Source of the DNA: JAZDFC01 sp043808235
GTDB lineage: Bacteria > Bacteroidota > Ignavibacteria > Ignavibacteriales > Melioribacteraceae
DNA length: 64,000 bases
Direction: 5' to 3'
Assembly (NCBI GenBank): GCA_043808235.1
Contig: JAZDFC010000111.1
Coordinates: 1-64,000 of the forward strand
This document shows, piece by piece, positions 54,120-63,369 of this stretch; position 1 is the first letter of the stretch, and every line of letters starts with the position of its first letter. Under the pieces are notes generated by a model, which saw only the letters and a list, made by a program, of their open reading frames with translations, was not told the DNA's origin and did not search any database. The position numbers and the translations under genes were made by a program.

Positions 54120-54914
54120 TTATTTTGCCGGAAGAAGACCGAGAGATTGAATTGTCTTCTGCCCTTCTTCCGAAAGGATATAATCTATAAATTTTTGAAT
54201 TTCGACATCAGCTTTTCCTTTTACTAAAAGGAAAATCGGGCGGACTAATTTATAACTCCCCGCAACGATTGCTTCGGTTGTACAATCCTGGTCGTCAACT
54301 TTTAAAGCTTTTATTTTTTCATTCACAAGACCATGGGAGAGATACCCAATTGCGTTTACATCATTAGCAACTGTTTCCCGGATTGTTCCGTTTGAATCCT
54401 GTATTAAAGCATCTTTCTTTAATGTAACGCTTCCAACAATCTGTTCAAACGACGATCTTGTACCGGAACCGGCTTCGCGAGAAACAACTGTAATTGTAGC
54501 ATCTGTGCCGGCAACTTCTTTCCAATTAATAATCTTTCCGTTTAATATATCACGCACCTGATCGGTTGTTAAATTTGTTATTGGATTACCCGGATTAACA
54601 ACTACCGCTATTCCATCCTGGGCAACAATTGTCGGGGTTAATCCTTTTGCTTCTTCGGGCAGTTGAACGAGGTCAGCCATTCCAATTTGTGCAGCGCCTG
54701 AATTTGCCGATTGGATTCCCACTGCCGAACCACCACCCTGGACGGTAATGTTTGCTTCGGGATATTTATCCATATACTGCTCTGCAAGTTTTTCAGCAAA
54801 GGGTTGAAATGCCGTAGAGCCGGCTAATGTAATTGAAGTCTTTGATTTACCACATCCTGAAACCATTACAACTAATAGAGCAAATGCTAAAAGTAGTCTC
54901 ATTAACTTCGACAA
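54120..54914 (-). CDS. pstS: Phosphate-binding lipoprotein PstS
   Basis: Periplasmic phosphate receptor. The lipoprotein signal ends LVVMVSGC-GKS, so it is membrane tethered. The binding site shows in SITLAGSTAFQPF, GGGSAVGIQSANSG and SREAGSGTRSSFEQIV. A GGAGG site lies 6 bases before TTG 54914, which is preferred over the in-frame ATG at 54929 that would overlap that site. First gene of pstSCABB. No PHO box was recognised upstream. Confidence 0.93.
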   Translation of the reverse strand: MSKLMRLLLAFALLVVMVSGCGKSKTSITLAGSTAFQPFAEKLAEQYMDKYPEANITVQGGGSAVGIQSANSGAAQIGMADLVQLPEEAKGLTPTIVAQDGIAVVVNPGNPITNLTTDQVRDILNGKIINWKEVAGTDATITVVSREAGSGTRSSFEQIVGSVTLKKDALIQDSNGTIRETVANDVNAIGYLSHGLVNEKIKALKVDDQDCTTEAIVAGSYKLVRPIFLLVKGKADVEIQKFIDYILSEEGQKTIQSLGLLPAK

Positions 54915-54929
54915 TTGATACCTCCGCAT

Positions 54930-55307
54930 GTTAATTTATTGTTAATTATCCATTAAGATTTTGTTAATTTTTGAACGTATTGAATTCCGGAGCAAAATTA
55001 TTTTTACTTTAGTAGTTTTAAAAAAGACAAAAGTATCTAAAACAATTGGGTTCAAAGATAAGGAAAATTTTTAATCGCCGGAAAACTTCCTAAAGAAATA
55101 ATTGTATTTTCTCTTGAGAATAATCTTAATCTAGCTGACCGCATATATCTATATACTTAAAATCGCCACTAATTGCACTAATTTGCACTAATTTGATTTT
55201 TAGTGATTAATGGGAATTCGTTAAATTTGCGGAATAATAAATGGATTTTCCTATTATTTTAGCACAGTTAAAAGTTATTTACTCCTTCATTTTGCTAAGA
55301 GGCAGCC
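54930..55307. other. Divergent intergenic region between pstS and the MBL-fold gene
   Basis: Holds the promoters of both divergent units, not resolvable by eye. A short tandem repeat TTGCACTAAT lies at 55173-55192 (two units plus TTG), with the related AATTGCACTAATTTG phrasing. No gene seen. Confidence 0.5.
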
Positions 55308-56195
55308 ATGAAAATATTTCAGCTAATTTTTAAATCCGCTTTAATATTTACTTTTGTATTCACTTTATCGATTGCATTCGGTCAGGAAAACGATAAATGG
55401 TTCACCGCCAAACTTGTCGCCGAGAAAGTCTGGTGCATTGATGACCACGGCAGCGATAATATGTATCTTGTTGAAGGGACCGAAAGAGCCTTATTGATTG
55501 ATGTCGGAACGGGCGTCGCGGATTTGAAGTCCTTTGTTGAGTCTCTCACAAAACTTCCTGTCATAGTTGTTAATACACACGGGCATCCCGACCATGCCGG
55601 GAATAATTTCCAGTTCGAGAATGTTTACGCACATCCCGATGATTTTCAACTAATTGCTCAATTCACTTCCAAAGATTTTCGCAACCAAATGGTACAGCAA
55701 GCAATTAATAATTCACCGGATCTTGAATCTTTGTTAATTAAAGATGCCGACAGCTTCGATACTTCAAAATTAATTCCGATTAAAGAAGGTTTTGTATTTG
55801 ACATCGGCGAAAGAAAATTTGAAGTGATTGAGACTCCCGGACACACTCCCGGCAGTATCTGTTTAATAGATTCGGCAAATAAATTAATATTTACCGGTGA
55901 TAATAATAATACATTGGTTTGGCTTTTCCTGGACGGGTGTTTACCGCTCGAATTATATATGAATACACTTCAAAAAGAGCAAAAACGATCGAGTGAATTC
56001 GATACAATTTTCCCGGGACACGGTGAACCAATCGAAGCTTCTTTTATCAATGATCAAATAATCTGTATTCAGCAAATTCTAAGCGGTGAATGCGAAGGGA
56101 CATTATACAAAAGCTTTGCCGGCGACGCAAAACAATGCAGTTATAATAGAGCAACAGTGGCATATAATCCGGAAAATTTATTTCGAAAACAATAG
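55308..56195 (+). CDS. Exported metallo-beta-lactamase-fold hydrolase
   Basis: 295 residues with a signal peptide (ending TLSIAFGQ). The metal site is complete: THGHPDHAGN (HxHxDH, about 90), a mid-domain ETPGHTPGSICL His, FTGDNNN Asp, and a C-terminal FPGHGEP His. This is the general MBL hydrolase type (glyoxalase II/lactonase-like), acting in the periplasm. Single gene; substrate unknown. Confidence 0.88.
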   Translation: MKIFQLIFKSALIFTFVFTLSIAFGQENDKWFTAKLVAEKVWCIDDHGSDNMYLVEGTERALLIDVGTGVADLKSFVESLTKLPVIVVNTHGHPDHAGNNFQFENVYAHPDDFQLIAQFTSKDFRNQMVQQAINNSPDLESLLIKDADSFDTSKLIPIKEGFVFDIGERKFEVIETPGHTPGSICLIDSANKLIFTGDNNNTLVWLFLDGCLPLELYMNTLQKEQKRSSEFDTIFPGHGEPIEASFINDQIICIQQILSGECEGTLYKSFAGDAKQCSYNRATVAYNPENLFRKQ

Positions 56196-56725
56196 CTTCG
56201 ATTAGAAATTCTCGTAATAAATCAGTTTTTGGATTTTGCCTTTAGATCGAAATTGAATTAAAATTTTTTTGTCAGCATAATTCTTTGTGTCCCCGAGTCT
56301 TTGTGGCGTTTATTAAAATTGCCACGAGGGCACAAAGTCACCAAAAAATCAATAGAATCCCGGTTTTGTTGAGTTCATGGAAAAAGTACCGGAAACCAAT
56401 TTCTTCAAAGTAGTGAGTTATTTCAATTACATGGATAAATTAATTCATTATCCATTCTATTGGGGATTGGGAAATTCATGAATTAAAAAAATAATTTAAA
56501 ATCAATTCAAGAATGTTCAACAATATTCCGATAATTATTGAGAAGGATTCCATTTTTATCTATATAATGTATTAAGCTGATTCGTTAGTTTTTATATATC
56601 AAACTAGCTCATGTGTAAGTTTGCATAGGATGAAGATAAAACCGACATCGCTGATAAAAATATTTGTATATTTTACATCATAACATTTTCGATTGTTAGT
56701 ATTTTCCGATCAGGAAATAAAAAAA
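56196..56725. other. Gene-free interval with an imperfect inverted repeat at 56283-56337
   Basis: Arms CTTTGTG (56283-56289) and CACAAAG (56331-56337), with inner GTGGC (56303-56307) and GCCAC (56321-56325), resemble the common 'CTTTGTG...GTGGC / GCCAC...CACAAAG' intergenic repeats. The remaining ~350 bases are AT-rich without a gene. The AGGAAAT site for the next gene lies at its end. Confidence 0.55.
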
Positions 56726-59700
56726 ATGAAAATGCGTCTCTTCATATTTTTCACTATTTGCTGTATAACCGGACTTAATTCGGCCCAGGGAATTAAGTTT
56801 GCCCATCTTTCCGTAAAAGAAGGTCTCTCTCAGAATTCAGTAACAAGCATTTGTCAGGATAGCGCCGGCTTCCTTTGGTTCGGCACCTATACCGGATTAA
56901 ATCGATACGACGGTTATTCGTTTAAAATTTTTCAAAATGATAAACAAAATAAAGGCAGTATCAGCGATGATTTTATAAGGACACTTTGCGTAGATAAATC
57001 TGGTGAGCTTTGGATTGGCACAATGGGCGGTGGTATTAACAGGTATGATCGCGATAAAGATGAGTTCGTAGTCTACCAGCATAAAACAGGCATTGAGGGT
57101 AGTTTAAGTAGCAATATGATCAATTCTATTATTGTAGATAGGAACGGAAGTTTATGGATTGGAACTCAGGAAGGAGGCATAAGCAAAATTGAATATCCTC
57201 GGACAAAAAAAACCTTTGAAAATAAGTTCGCACACTTTCCGAAAGAAATAAAATTTACTCACTACTCAGCCTTTTCACTCGGTTTAATGAATGATAAGTG
57301 GAACACCATCTACGCACTTTATGAAGATCAGAATGGATTCATCTGGATTGGGACACGATTCGGCTTGAGCAGATATGATCCATTCAATAATAAATTCAAA
57401 CATTATTTTAATGAACCCGGTAATCCATACAGCCTTAGCAACAATAATGTAGCCGCAGTATCCGAAGATAAATTTGGTAATATTTGGATTGGTACCTGGG
57501 GCGGTGGTTTGAACAAGTATATTATTCAAAAAGATCGATTTATTCATTACAATTCCGGGGCTGGGACAAGTGGGCTTTTGAATAATTCAATAAAGTATTT
57601 ATTCAAAGACCGTGAAAATGAATTATGGATTGGAACATGGGGCGGCGGATTATATAAACTCATCATTCCCTCTGCTGAAGCTGGAGTTGATGATAAAAAT
57701 GAACAATTCATTTCATTTCAAAATAATCCGCTCGATTCATGGAGTCTTAGTGATAATTATATTTACTCACTATTTGAAGATAACTCCGATGTGTTTTGGA
57801 TTGGAACCGACCGGGGAGGATTGAACAGATTTTACAAACGCGAAAGCAAGATATTACATTACCGCAAGATTCCCGGCAATTCAGAGGGATTAAACCAGAA
57901 CAATTTATATCAGATCCATAAAGATAAGCTTGGAATATTATGGATTGGAACCCGCGACGGCGGAATAAATATCTTCGATTCGAAGACAAATAAATTCAGT
58001 TACTACTTGAATGACCCGGCAAATCCGAACAGTCTAATTTATAACAAGGTAAGAATTATTCATGAAGATAGAGAAGACAGATTATGGATTGGGACAGAGC
58101 GCGGGCTTAATGAATTCGATTTCAAGACTAAGAAATTTATCAGGTACGATCAACTTGGCAATAGCGGAACAAATATCTTTTCCATTGGTGATGACAGCTA
58201 TAACAATATTTGGATTGGCACTTATGAAGATGGTCTCATCAAGTTGGATAAACGGGACTTGAGCATTACTCGTTACCGTCACAATCCCAATGATGCCAAC
58301 TCCATCAGTGATAATTATGTATTCATTATCAATGAGGATAGGCAGGGTACACTTTGGATCGGGACAAATAACGGCGGTTTAAACAGGTACAATAGGGATA
58401 AAAATAATTTCACTTCTTTTAAGAATAATCCTAACGATAAAAAATCAATTAGCGATAACAAAATTCTCTCGTTCTTCCAGGGCGCTTCCGGACAGATTTG
58501 GATTGGAACCGCAAGAGGTCTTAATAAAATGATATTCGATCCGGCTGATAAACAAAAACTTTCATTTGAAAACTTTACAATAAATAACGGATTGCCGTCA
58601 AATACGATTCATGGAATATTGGAGGACGATCACGGAAACTTATGGATAAGCACAACAAATGGTATTTCAAAGTTTAATCCCCGAACAAAAGTTTTTACTA
58701 ACTACAATGTTAACGACGGACTGCAGGAAAAACAGTTCAGTGCGGGTTCGTGTACAAAAGATAATGTTACAGGCGAAATGTATTTTGGAGGCATAAACGG
58801 ATTTAATATTTTCCATCCGGATAGTATTAAGAATAATCAGATGCTTCCGAAAATTGTAATCACCGATTTCAGAATTTTTAATAAAACCGTCCCCATCGGC
58901 TTGTTCGAAAATTCAAAAGTTATTCTTGAAAAATCCATCACGGAGACAACCGGGCTTACGCTCGACTATAATGAAGATGTTTTCTCGTTAGAATTTGCAG
59001 CATTACATTTCAGTTCACCGGCTGACAATGAGTATGCCTATATTATGGAAGGCTTCGAAAAGAAGTGGAATATTGTTAGCGCGGAACAGAGAACAGCTAC
59101 ATACACAAATCTCGACCCGGGAGAATATTTTTTCCGTGTAAAAGCATCCAACAACGATGGGATTTGGAATGAAAAGGGAGTTGCGTTAAAAATTATAATC
59201 ACTCCCCCGTTTTGGCAGACATGGTGGTTCCGTCTTTTCGTTGGATTAGCAATTGTCGGTTTATTTGTAGCCTTTCATAAAATACGAACTAACAGAATTC
59301 GCGAAATAAACCGTGAGTTGGAATACCGTGTGATGAAACGAACAGAGCAATTAGAAGAGACAAATAAAGAATGGGAGGCATTCAATTATTCTGTTTCACA
59401 TGATTTGCGAGCGCCACTGCGAAGTATGAATGGATTCAGTTCGATATTGAAAGAAGATTATTCCGATTTACTTGACGAACAAGGCAAAGATTATCTCGAA
59501 CGGATTTGTGCAGCCGGGAACCATATGGGCCGTTTAATAGATGATTTGCTGAAACTTTCACGCCTAACTCGAAGCGAAATGGTGCTTGAAGATGTGAATT
59601 TGAGTACAATTGCTGAATCAATCATCGCCGGATTAAGACAAAGAAATCCGCAACGCAAAAATAGTGTATCGATTGAACAATCTTTAATGGTAAACGGAGA

Positions 59701-60061
59701 CTCAGCGCTTCTAACAATCATGCTTCAAAACCTATTTGAGAATGCCTGGAAGTTTACTTCAAAAAAGGAAGAGACAGTAATTAAATTTGGGAAAACTGCG
59801 ATTAACGATGAGAGTGTATTTTTTATTAAGGATAACGGAGTCGGTATCAATATGGAATACTCGAACAAATTATTCAAAGCTTTTGAACGTCAGCAAACGG
59901 AGTTTGAAGGCACGGGTATTGGTTTAGCAACAGTAAAAAGAGTTATAAGCCGGCATGGTGGAAAAATTTGGGTAGAAGGGAAGTTGAATGAAGGTGCAAC
60001 ATTTTATTTTAAACTTCCCATAAACTTGATGAATACCTCGCTTCGGGTAACGAAGCATTAA
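56726..60061 (+). CDS. Two-component-regulator propeller histidine kinase (HTCS-like, no receiver)
   Basis: About 1111 residues. A signal peptide (MKMRLFIFFTICCITGLNSA) is followed by about 14 propeller repeats with the LWIGT signature (for example GELWIGTMGGGINRYDRD, FIWIGTRFGLSRYDP). Then come a Y_Y_Y domain (EYAYIMEGFEKKWNIV ... YFFRVKASNNDG), one TM (WWFRLFVGLAIVGLFVAF), HisKA with SVSHDLRAPLRSMNGF, and HATPase_c (NLFENAWKF, DNGVGI, GTGIGLATV). It senses a periplasmic ligand, often a glycan in relatives. The start is placed at 56726 with AGGAAAT upstream. Confidence 0.93.
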   Translation: MKMRLFIFFTICCITGLNSAQGIKFAHLSVKEGLSQNSVTSICQDSAGFLWFGTYTGLNRYDGYSFKIFQNDKQNKGSISDDFIRTLCVDKSGELWIGTMGGGINRYDRDKDEFVVYQHKTGIEGSLSSNMINSIIVDRNGSLWIGTQEGGISKIEYPRTKKTFENKFAHFPKEIKFTHYSAFSLGLMNDKWNTIYALYEDQNGFIWIGTRFGLSRYDPFNNKFKHYFNEPGNPYSLSNNNVAAVSEDKFGNIWIGTWGGGLNKYIIQKDRFIHYNSGAGTSGLLNNSIKYLFKDRENELWIGTWGGGLYKLIIPSAEAGVDDKNEQFISFQNNPLDSWSLSDNYIYSLFEDNSDVFWIGTDRGGLNRFYKRESKILHYRKIPGNSEGLNQNNLYQIHKDKLGILWIGTRDGGINIFDSKTNKFSYYLNDPANPNSLIYNKVRIIHEDREDRLWIGTERGLNEFDFKTKKFIRYDQLGNSGTNIFSIGDDSYNNIWIGTYEDGLIKLDKRDLSITRYRHNPNDANSISDNYVFIINEDRQGTLWIGTNNGGLNRYNRDKNNFTSFKNNPNDKKSISDNKILSFFQGASGQIWIGTARGLNKMIFDPADKQKLSFENFTINNGLPSNTIHGILEDDHGNLWISTTNGISKFNPRTKVFTNYNVNDGLQEKQFSAGSCTKDNVTGEMYFGGINGFNIFHPDSIKNNQMLPKIVITDFRIFNKTVPIGLFENSKVILEKSITETTGLTLDYNEDVFSLEFAALHFSSPADNEYAYIMEGFEKKWNIVSAEQRTATYTNLDPGEYFFRVKASNNDGIWNEKGVALKIIITPPFWQTWWFRLFVGLAIVGLFVAFHKIRTNRIREINRELEYRVMKRTEQLEETNKEWEAFNYSVSHDLRAPLRSMNGFSSILKEDYSDLLDEQGKDYLERICAAGNHMGRLIDDLLKLSRLTRSEMVLEDVNLSTIAESIIAGLRQRNPQRKNSVSIEQSLMVNGDSALLTIMLQNLFENAWKFTSKKEETVIKFGKTAINDESVFFIKDNGVGINMEYSNKLFKAFERQQTEFEGTGIGLATVKRVISRHGGKIWVEGKLNEGATFYFKLPINLMNTSLRVTKH

Positions 60062-60135
60062 ATACGTTTGAGAATAAACTGATTGAATAGTCGGGAATCA
60101 ATTATTATTTTTAATTACAACTTTGGATATTCAAA

Positions 60136-60576
60136 ATGGAAGAAAATGTAATTTTACTTGTGGAAGACAATCGGGATGATGAGGAATTAACAGTCCGAAC
60201 CTTGAAAAAAAATAATCTAATAAACAAAATTGCTGTTGCTCGTGATGGCGTTGAAGCCCTGGATTATCTTTTCTGCAGCGGGAAATTTACTGAGAGAGAT
60301 TCCAAAGAATTACCCGTTGTCGTTTTACTCGATTTAAAACTGCCAAAGTTAAATGGGATTGACGTATTGAAAGAAATACGCGCTAATGAGAAGACAAAAT
60401 TACTCCCGGTTGTTATACTCACCTCTTCCGACGAAGAACGCGATATGATGCAGAGTTACGCTTTAGGCGCCAATAGTTATATCCGCAAGCCGGTGGATTT
60501 CCGTGAATTTCAGAACGCGGTTCAAGAGCTTGTTCTTTACTGGTTAGTGTTGAACAGAACACCGCGACAATTTTAA
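60136..60576 (+). CDS. Single-domain response regulator (Rcp1-like)
   Basis: 146 residues, receiver only. LLVEDNRDDEELTVR gives the acidic pair, VVLLDLKLPKLNGIDVL the phospho-Asp (about 65), VILTSSDEERD the Thr/Ser and SYIRKPVDF the Lys. It matches the small receivers paired with phytochrome-type and HATPase kinases. It follows the propeller kinase by 74 bases and is likely its partner. No output domain, so it probably acts by phosphotransfer or protein contact. Confidence 0.93.
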   Translation: MEENVILLVEDNRDDEELTVRTLKKNNLINKIAVARDGVEALDYLFCSGKFTERDSKELPVVVLLDLKLPKLNGIDVLKEIRANEKTKLLPVVILTSSDEERDMMQSYALGANSYIRKPVDFREFQNAVQELVLYWLVLNRTPRQF

Positions 60577-60748
60577 CTCCGGGCTCACTATATTTTCCTG
60601 TGATAAATATTTATCATTGAGTTAATGAAATCACCCTAATGTATTAATCTTTCTCTTTTCTATTTGATTATCTATCCAATTGTATCACTCAGATGATTTG
60701 GCTAAATTGCCTACGTGATTTGATACTAATAAATCAGGATATGAGCTT

Positions 60749-62113
60749 ATGAAGACCAAATTGTTGAATCTATGTCTTTTTACAATCTTAGCCACTGCCC
60801 TTTTGTCCGCGCAAATTAATCGAAGTGAATCATTAACAGAACCAGGCAAAGATCAGATTGATGAAATTTCCGCTTCCGAAGATACTGTTGCAGCGTTAAT
60901 TTCTATTTTGAATGAATTAGCTGCTGACTGGGATGATGAATTATTCAAACATCATTGCAATTCTATCATCAACGTTATCCAAACAGAAGAGAGCATCTCC
61001 GAATACGAATTAGATTTTATCAACCTATTATACACCTCATTCAGTGATCCGGCTGTCGAATGGAGTGCGAGCGCTCTTACCTCTTATTTCGAAAGGAAAC
61101 GCCCGCTGATAATTTCATGGACTTCACCTACTGACGGGATTGTCTCAGTTGCCTGGTTGCTGCTTCCCGAAAATTGGGATCCAAATCAAACATATCCGCT
61201 TTATGTCCGCTTACATGGTTTGTGGGATCCATACTCAAACAAGATTGAATATATGACAATGAATTTGAGACCTCAAGTTACAATGAACACAACGTTTGAA
61301 GATGGATATTCAATATTCCCGTGGGGACGCGGAAATACATGGTATCAAGGTATCGGCGAGACTGATGTTTTTGAAGGCATAAGTGCGTTAGAAAATCTTG
61401 TTCACATAGATCCGCTAAAAAAATATCTAACAGGATTTTCAATGGGTGGTTATGGTACGTGGTATATCGGGCAGAGATCACCGGAGGTTTGGGCTGCGCT
61501 TGGTGTTTATGCTGGAGCTTTATGGTACGGAGGTTCAGCAGTTCTTTCACCGGCTGCTGCGGAAAAACTGAAGGATGTACCAGTGTATTTCGTGTGTGGC
61601 GATTATGACATATTGTTGAGCAACAATCAGACAGCATATCAATATCTTGTTGATGCCGGCAATCCCAATCTCTTTTTTACAACTTTCCCTGGGGGACACG
61701 AATCTCTGCTTGTGAACTGGCAAAATATGTATAATTGTATTAGAAACTTTTCAAATGAAGATCCAACTTCTGTTGAGACTATTGAATTAGTTTCGGAATT
61801 TTCATTATATCAGAATTACCCAAATCCGTTTAATCCAATTACAAAAATAAAATATTCAATCCCCACGAATCCCCCTTCGTCCCCCTTTATTAAAGGGGGA
61901 AGCGGCGAAGCCGAAGAGGCTTCAGTAATATTAAAAGTTTATGACATACTTGGCAATGAAGTAGCAACTCTTGTGAACGAACGAAAGAGTCCCGGAATTT
62001 ATGAAGTTGAATTCGATGGTTCGAACTTAGCTTCAGGAATATATTTTTGCAAAATGACTGCAACCGGGCGAAACCTATTTCAGAAAACTCAGAAGTTAAT
62101 TCTTTTAAAATAA
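60749..62113 (+). CDS. Secreted alpha/beta hydrolase (esterase type) with T9SS sorting domain
   Basis: Signal peptide (ending ALLSAQ). The alpha/beta hydrolase domain has LYVRLHGLWDPYSN (oxyanion region), the nucleophile elbow TGFSMGGYGTW (Ser about 234), an Asp region VYFVCGDYDILLSNN and a His in FPGGHESLL. A T9SS type A domain closes the protein (LYQNYPNPFNPITKIKYSIP ... LILLK). Inside this domain, positions 61867-61920 encode an NPPSSPFIKGGSGEAEEA insert derived from an intergenic palindromic repeat. Likely a cell-surface carbohydrate esterase or peptidase; the substrate is not shown. Confidence 0.85.
   Translation: MKTKLLNLCLFTILATALLSAQINRSESLTEPGKDQIDEISASEDTVAALISILNELAADWDDELFKHHCNSIINVIQTEESISEYELDFINLLYTSFSDPAVEWSASALTSYFERKRPLIISWTSPTDGIVSVAWLLLPENWDPNQTYPLYVRLHGLWDPYSNKIEYMTMNLRPQVTMNTTFEDGYSIFPWGRGNTWYQGIGETDVFEGISALENLVHIDPLKKYLTGFSMGGYGTWYIGQRSPEVWAALGVYAGALWYGGSAVLSPAAAEKLKDVPVYFVCGDYDILLSNNQTAYQYLVDAGNPNLFFTTFPGGHESLLVNWQNMYNCIRNFSNEDPTSVETIELVSEFSLYQNYPNPFNPITKIKYSIPTNPPSSPFIKGGSGEAEEASVILKVYDILGNEVATLVNERKSPGIYEVEFDGSNLASGIYFCKMTATGRNLFQKTQKLILLK
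61875..61905 (+). repeat. Palindromic repeat inserted in the hydrolase coding sequence
   Basis: CCCCCTTTATTAAAGGGGGA forms a near-perfect hairpin (CCCCCTTT/AAAGGGGG) preceded by CTTCGT. In frame it encodes PPSSPFIKGG, just after the KYSIPT strand of the T9SS domain, where relatives have a short loop. Confidence 0.65.
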
Positions 62114-62134
62114 TGCAATGTCTGTTATCAATAT

Positions 62135-62199
62135 AAAAAGTATGAATCTCATCCTTGGATTTTTATGATTTTCACAAGGGACATTAATTCATACTTTTT
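62135..62199. terminator. Convergent terminator-like hairpin
   Basis: Arms AAAAAGTATGAAT (62135-62147) and ATTCATACTTTTT (62187-62199) form a 13-bp stem with a 39-base loop. The right arm includes the stop codon of the DUF190 gene. It can serve both converging units. Confidence 0.6.
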
Positions 62200-62542
62200 T
62201 ATTAGCAGTGTATTTAATTATGGTTGCTTTTTCTATTGTAATTAATCCACCACAGTTTGCCTCTTCAAAAATGTTTTCTACAATCGGTAGAAAGTTTTCA
62301 ATCTTTCCCTCTTCATCTACAATCTCAATGATTAAAGGCATGTCTTCGGAAAGTCGCAGAATCTTTGAAGTATGGATTCGACTCGTTCCTCCGTAACCCA
62401 TAATTCCCTTAAATACAGTTGCTCCTGCAAGTCCAAACTTGCGGGCTTCAGTAACAATTTTTTCGTAAACCGGTGAATGATGTGATAAATCAGATTCACC
62501 AACAAATATTCTTAATAGTTTTGCTTCGCCCGAAATGTGCAT
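62189..62542 (-). CDS. DUF190 family protein
   Basis: 117-residue ferredoxin-fold protein related to PII/CutA-like folds. KLLRIFVGESDLSHHSPVYEKIV, GATVFKGIMGYG and LPLIIEIVDEEGKIENFLP match the family. DUF190 genes are common companions of crcB, as here, 12 bases downstream, so it likely acts in fluoride handling. It is under the same fluoride riboswitch. Confidence 0.9.
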   Translation of the reverse strand: MHISGEAKLLRIFVGESDLSHHSPVYEKIVTEARKFGLAGATVFKGIMGYGGTSRIHTSKILRLSEDMPLIIEIVDEEGKIENFLPIVENIFEEANCGGLITIEKATIIKYTANKKV

Positions 62543-62554
62543 ATAACTTCTCCT

Positions 62555-62926
62555 TTATCTATTAGATAAAATGTAAGCTAAGTACGTACCCGCTAAACAC
62601 AAGAAAACACTTAGAAAAATATTTAGCGACGCAAATAAAAATTCCGAATTCTTCATGAGATTAACTGTTTCCAAAGAGAAAGTAGAAAAGGTTGTAAATC
62701 CGCCGCAAAAACCTATTGTAAGAAATAATCGCATATTCTGACTTATTAATTCTTTATCGTATAGTCCAAATATTACAAAGCCAAGTATGAAGCTGCCGAG
62801 AAAATTAATAGTTAATGTTCCGTAAGGAAAATTTGTCGGAAGGAATTTATAAACAAAATCCGAGAGCCAATAACGAAGTGCGCCGCCTATTGCCGCACCG
62901 GCAGATACGATTAGATATTTTATCAT
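62555..62926 (-). CDS. crcB: Fluoride channel Fluc/CrcB
   Basis: Four-helix fluoride export channel, 123 residues, working as an antiparallel dimer. Hallmarks are GAAIGGALRYWLSD, PYGTLTINFLGSFILGF (conserved Asn) and GFCGGFTTFSTFSLE (FSTF with the Phe box). A fluoride riboswitch lies 39 bases upstream, and DUF190 follows in the operon. Confidence 0.96.
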   Translation of the reverse strand: MIKYLIVSAGAAIGGALRYWLSDFVYKFLPTNFPYGTLTINFLGSFILGFVIFGLYDKELISQNMRLFLTIGFCGGFTTFSTFSLETVNLMKNSEFLFASLNIFLSVFLCLAGTYLAYILSNR

Positions 62927-62964
62927 AACACTGATTTCTCCAATTATTTCTATTACAAATATAA

Positions 62965-63010
62965 GTAGGAGTTATCAGCTGTTCAGCGGTTAATGGCGAA
63001 CTCCATCACC
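62965..63010 (-). promoter_or_regulatory. Fluoride riboswitch (crcB motif)
   Basis: Read on the minus strand: GGTGATGGAGTTCGCC, then ATTAACCGCTG, AAC, AGCTGAT and AACTCCTAC. The GGTG/CGCC stem, the GCTG/CAGC stem and the GGAGT/ACTCC long-range pairing match the fluoride aptamer consensus (compare the P. syringae aptamer). It precedes crcB and DUF190, the expected targets. Confidence 0.9.
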
Positions 63011-63167
63011 CATTCAAAAATAGAGAATATTCTTTTTTACTGCAATTATAGTTTCATTTGAATGAAGGAGCGCTTTGATAAAATAATTTCCATTATAACT
63101 CTTTACCGGGCTGTTAATGCTTACCCCGTCTTTACGAATGTGTTGCATTACTCCGGGATTTACAGCG

Positions 63168-63277
63168 TGTGTGAAAATGTCGATTGTAGAGCGAGATTCA
63201 TATCACTTCTTAAGAATTTGCAATATTCTTGAAGTTTTCATGAGCGAAATAAATTTCGCTCTACAATTTTCACACAG
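63168..63277. repeat. Long imperfect inverted repeat
   Basis: Arms TGTGTGAAAATGTCGATTGT through GAGCGAGATT (63168-63197) and AAATTTCGCTCTACAATTTT followed by CACACAG (63251-63277) are near reverse complements with a 3-base insertion. A nested perfect hairpin GAGCGAAAT-AA-ATTTCGCTC lies at 63242-63261. No gene overlaps it; the 63011-63369 interval holds nothing else recognisable. Confidence 0.6.
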
Positions 63278-63369
63278 CATCTTTATCGAACGGAATAAAA
63301 ATATTTCATTTGAAGACTTCTTCGGTTATTTTTGAAACGAATTAAAACAAGAATCATCGGGAGGATATT

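Noticed and set aside
60601..60616. Palindrome TGATAAATATTTATCA as an FNR-type site
   Set aside because: Arm spacing does not match TTGAT-N4-ATCAA; may be chance in AT-rich DNA.
61278..61637. 119-residue minus-strand frame
   Set aside because: Antisense of the alpha/beta hydrolase gene, no own signals.
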